Shown: piece by piece, positions 5,873-6,940 of the stretch
Position numbering within the stretch: position 1 is the stretch's first letter
Layout: each line of letters begins with the position of its first letter
Source of the DNA: Deltaproteobacteria bacterium
GTDB taxonomy: Bacteria > Desulfobacterota > DSM-4660 > Desulfatiglandales > HGW-15
Direction of reading: 5' to 3'
DNA: 6,940 nt
Assembly (NCBI GenBank): GCA_016929815.1
Contig: JAFGIC010000164.1
Span: 1-6,940, forward strand
Notes under the pieces: generated by a model
What the model was told of the DNA's origin: nothing
Databases searched by the model: none
What the model saw: only the letters and a program-made list of their open reading frames with translations
Position numbers and translations under genes: made by a program

Positions 5873-6778
5873 AATACCTTTTTTGTCGTACTTGTCGTTG
5901 TAGCGGTTCTTATTATCCTAAGGGGTGTGCGCATCGTACCCCAGCAGAGCGCCTATGTCATAGAGCGTCTTGGAAAGTTTCACTCTGTCCTTAACGCCGG
6001 GATAAGCTATATATTCCCCTTTATCGACAAGGTCGCATACAAGCACACCCTCAAGGAGCAGGCCCTGGACATACCGGAACAGATCTGTATTACCAGGGAC
6101 AATGTGCAGGTAGGGGTTGACGGGGTCATCTTTGTACAGGTCTTTGATCCCAAGATGGCGTCCTACGGGATCAGCAATTACATGTTTTCAATAACGCAGC
6201 TCTCTCAGACCACCATGAGGAGCGAGGTGGGCAAGATAGACCTGGACAAGACCTTTGAAGAAAGGACTGCCATCAATTCCGCCATTGTAACCGCCATCAA
6301 CGACGCCTCACGGACCTGGGGCGTCAAGATACTTAGATATGAGATAAAGAACATTATCCCGCCGGAGACCGTGCTCAAGGCAATGGAGAAACAGATGCAG
6401 GCGGAGAGGGAGAAGAGGGCGATCATCCTTCAATCAGAAGGAAGCAAGCAGTCGGCCATTAATGTGGCGGAGGGCCAGAAGCAGAAGGTGGTCCTCGAGT
6501 CGGAGGCGGCCCGCCAGAAACAGATTAACGAGGCGAGCGGGCAGGCAGAGGCCATCAGGGCCGTAGCCAACGCAACGGCGGACGGTCTGAAGGCGGTCGC
6601 GGCCTCGGTAAAGGTTGACGGCGGCATGGAGGCGGTCCAGCTGCGGGTGGCGGAAAAGCTTGTGGAGCAGTTCGGGCACCTTGCAAAGGAGGGCAATACC
6701 CTCATACTGCCGGGCAACTTCGGGGACATGTCGTCCATAATAGCAACCGCCATGAGCATTGTGAAACAGGCAGGGTAA
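5870..6778 (+). CDS. qmcA: SPFH/Band 7 (stomatin/prohibitin) membrane protein, paraslipin/QmcA-like
   Basis: Membrane-anchored scaffold protein of 302 aa, expected to oligomerise into large ring or cage assemblies in the inner membrane with its NfeD partner. One N-terminal anchor helix (3-19) is followed by the slipin opening VRIVPQQSAYVIERLGKF (20-37), NAGISYIFPFIDKV (42-55) and the SPFH domain to about residue 170. Next comes a charged Ala/Glu/Gln-rich coiled coil (about 170-245, beginning MEKQMQAEREKRA) and a C-terminal segment with NTLILPGNFGDMSS (276-289), typical of paraslipins. Length is close to E. coli QmcA (about 305 aa). It is the last gene of the run starting at 4086 and is followed by a hairpin at 6784-6800. 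Family identification is firm; assignment as a strict QmcA orthologue is likely but inferred. Confidence 0.94.
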   Translation: MNTFFVVLVVVAVLIILRGVRIVPQQSAYVIERLGKFHSVLNAGISYIFPFIDKVAYKHTLKEQALDIPEQICITRDNVQVGVDGVIFVQVFDPKMASYGISNYMFSITQLSQTTMRSEVGKIDLDKTFEERTAINSAIVTAINDASRTWGVKILRYEIKNIIPPETVLKAMEKQMQAEREKRAIILQSEGSKQSAINVAEGQKQKVVLESEAARQKQINEASGQAEAIRAVANATADGLKAVAASVKVDGGMEAVQLRVAEKLVEQFGHLAKEGNTLILPGNFGDMSSIIATAMSIVKQAG

Positions 6779-6783
6779 TATAT

Positions 6784-6806
6784 TGAACTGAAGCAGTTCA
6801 TTGTTT
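6784..6806 (+). terminator. Candidate terminator after the SPFH gene
   Basis: TGAACTG (6784-6790) and CAGTTCA (6794-6800) form a perfect 7-bp stem around a 3-nt loop, 5 nt after the SPFH stop, followed by the T-rich TTGTTTT (6801-6807). The stem has only three G-C pairs and the T-tract is interrupted, so termination may be partial. The next gene starts 87 nt further on in the same direction and has no clear promoter of its own. Confidence 0.5.
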
Positions 6807-6893
6807 TCATAGGGCCATTGTTGACCTGTCAGGCATAAGAGTAAGGTCGATTTTCCCTTATTGAACACCCTTCATGCGCAAGGAGGAAATTAG

Positions 6894-6940
6894 ATGACCA
6901 AACGACTCGTTGGCTTGATCTATGTTTATCTTATCTTATG
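6894..6940 (+). CDS. Start of an unidentified gene, truncated at the window end
   Basis: ATG at 6894 is preceded by an excellent AAGGAGG (6880-6886) with 7 nt spacing, and the frame is open to the window end. Only 15 complete codons are visible (MTKRLVGLIYVYLIL). Two basic residues followed by a hydrophobic stretch suggest a signal peptide or a first membrane helix. The family cannot be identified. It is co-directional with the nfeD-qmcA pair, 115 bp after the SPFH stop. Confidence 0.65.
   Translation, partial: MTKRLVGLIYVYLIL

Noticed and set aside
6434..6868. Minus-strand open frames opposite the SPFH gene
   Set aside because: They are antisense to the conserved coiled-coil region, overlap each other in different frames, and have no RBS or recognisable family.

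Overview
The window looks like chromosomal DNA from an anaerobic Gram-negative bacterium, most plausibly in or near the Desulfobacterota (former Deltaproteobacteria). MltA implies an outer membrane and a murein sacculus. An OFA/monocarboxylate-type MFS carrier, a free-standing pgk, a LarB nickel-pincer enzyme and an NfeD/SPFH pair are a typical mixture for such genomes. The lineage is an inference from gene content; there is no rRNA or other phylogenetic marker. No mobile element, CRISPR array, tRNA or rRNA was seen.

Layout. (1) Positions 2-1180, plus strand: murein transglycosylase A, probably missing a few N-terminal codons at the window edge. (2) Positions 1177-1315: a compact control region with a near-consensus sigma-70 promoter overlapping the mltA stop, short repeated operator-like motifs, and a strong hairpin with a GCAA tetraloop and a U-tract just before the next ribosome binding site. 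(3) Positions 1316-2605, plus: a 12-helix MFS permease. (4) Positions 2611-3798, minus: phosphoglycerate kinase, convergent with the permease and only 5 bp from its stop. (5) Positions 3799-4085: a 287-bp divergent intergenic region with a candidate pgk promoter and a pgk leader that can be drawn as an H-type pseudoknot. (6) Positions 4086-6778, plus: a probable operon of flavodoxin-like protein, larB, short NfeD-family membrane protein and SPFH/paraslipin (QmcA-like), with gaps of 30, 56 and 21 bp, followed by a candidate terminator. (7) From 6894, plus: the first 15 codons of another gene, cut by the window end.

How the genes relate. NfeD and the SPFH protein are a well-known pair that forms membrane microdomain complexes. 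LarB makes the first intermediate of the nickel-pincer nucleotide cofactor used by LarA-type racemases/epimerases, but larA, larC and larE are not in the window. MltA and PGK are housekeeping enzymes with no evident link to their neighbours.

The coding content is ordinary. The items worth a second look are regulatory (the permease leader, the pgk leader) and contextual (a lone larB with a flavodoxin-like gene and a membrane-scaffold pair). I found no convincing new multi-gene system.
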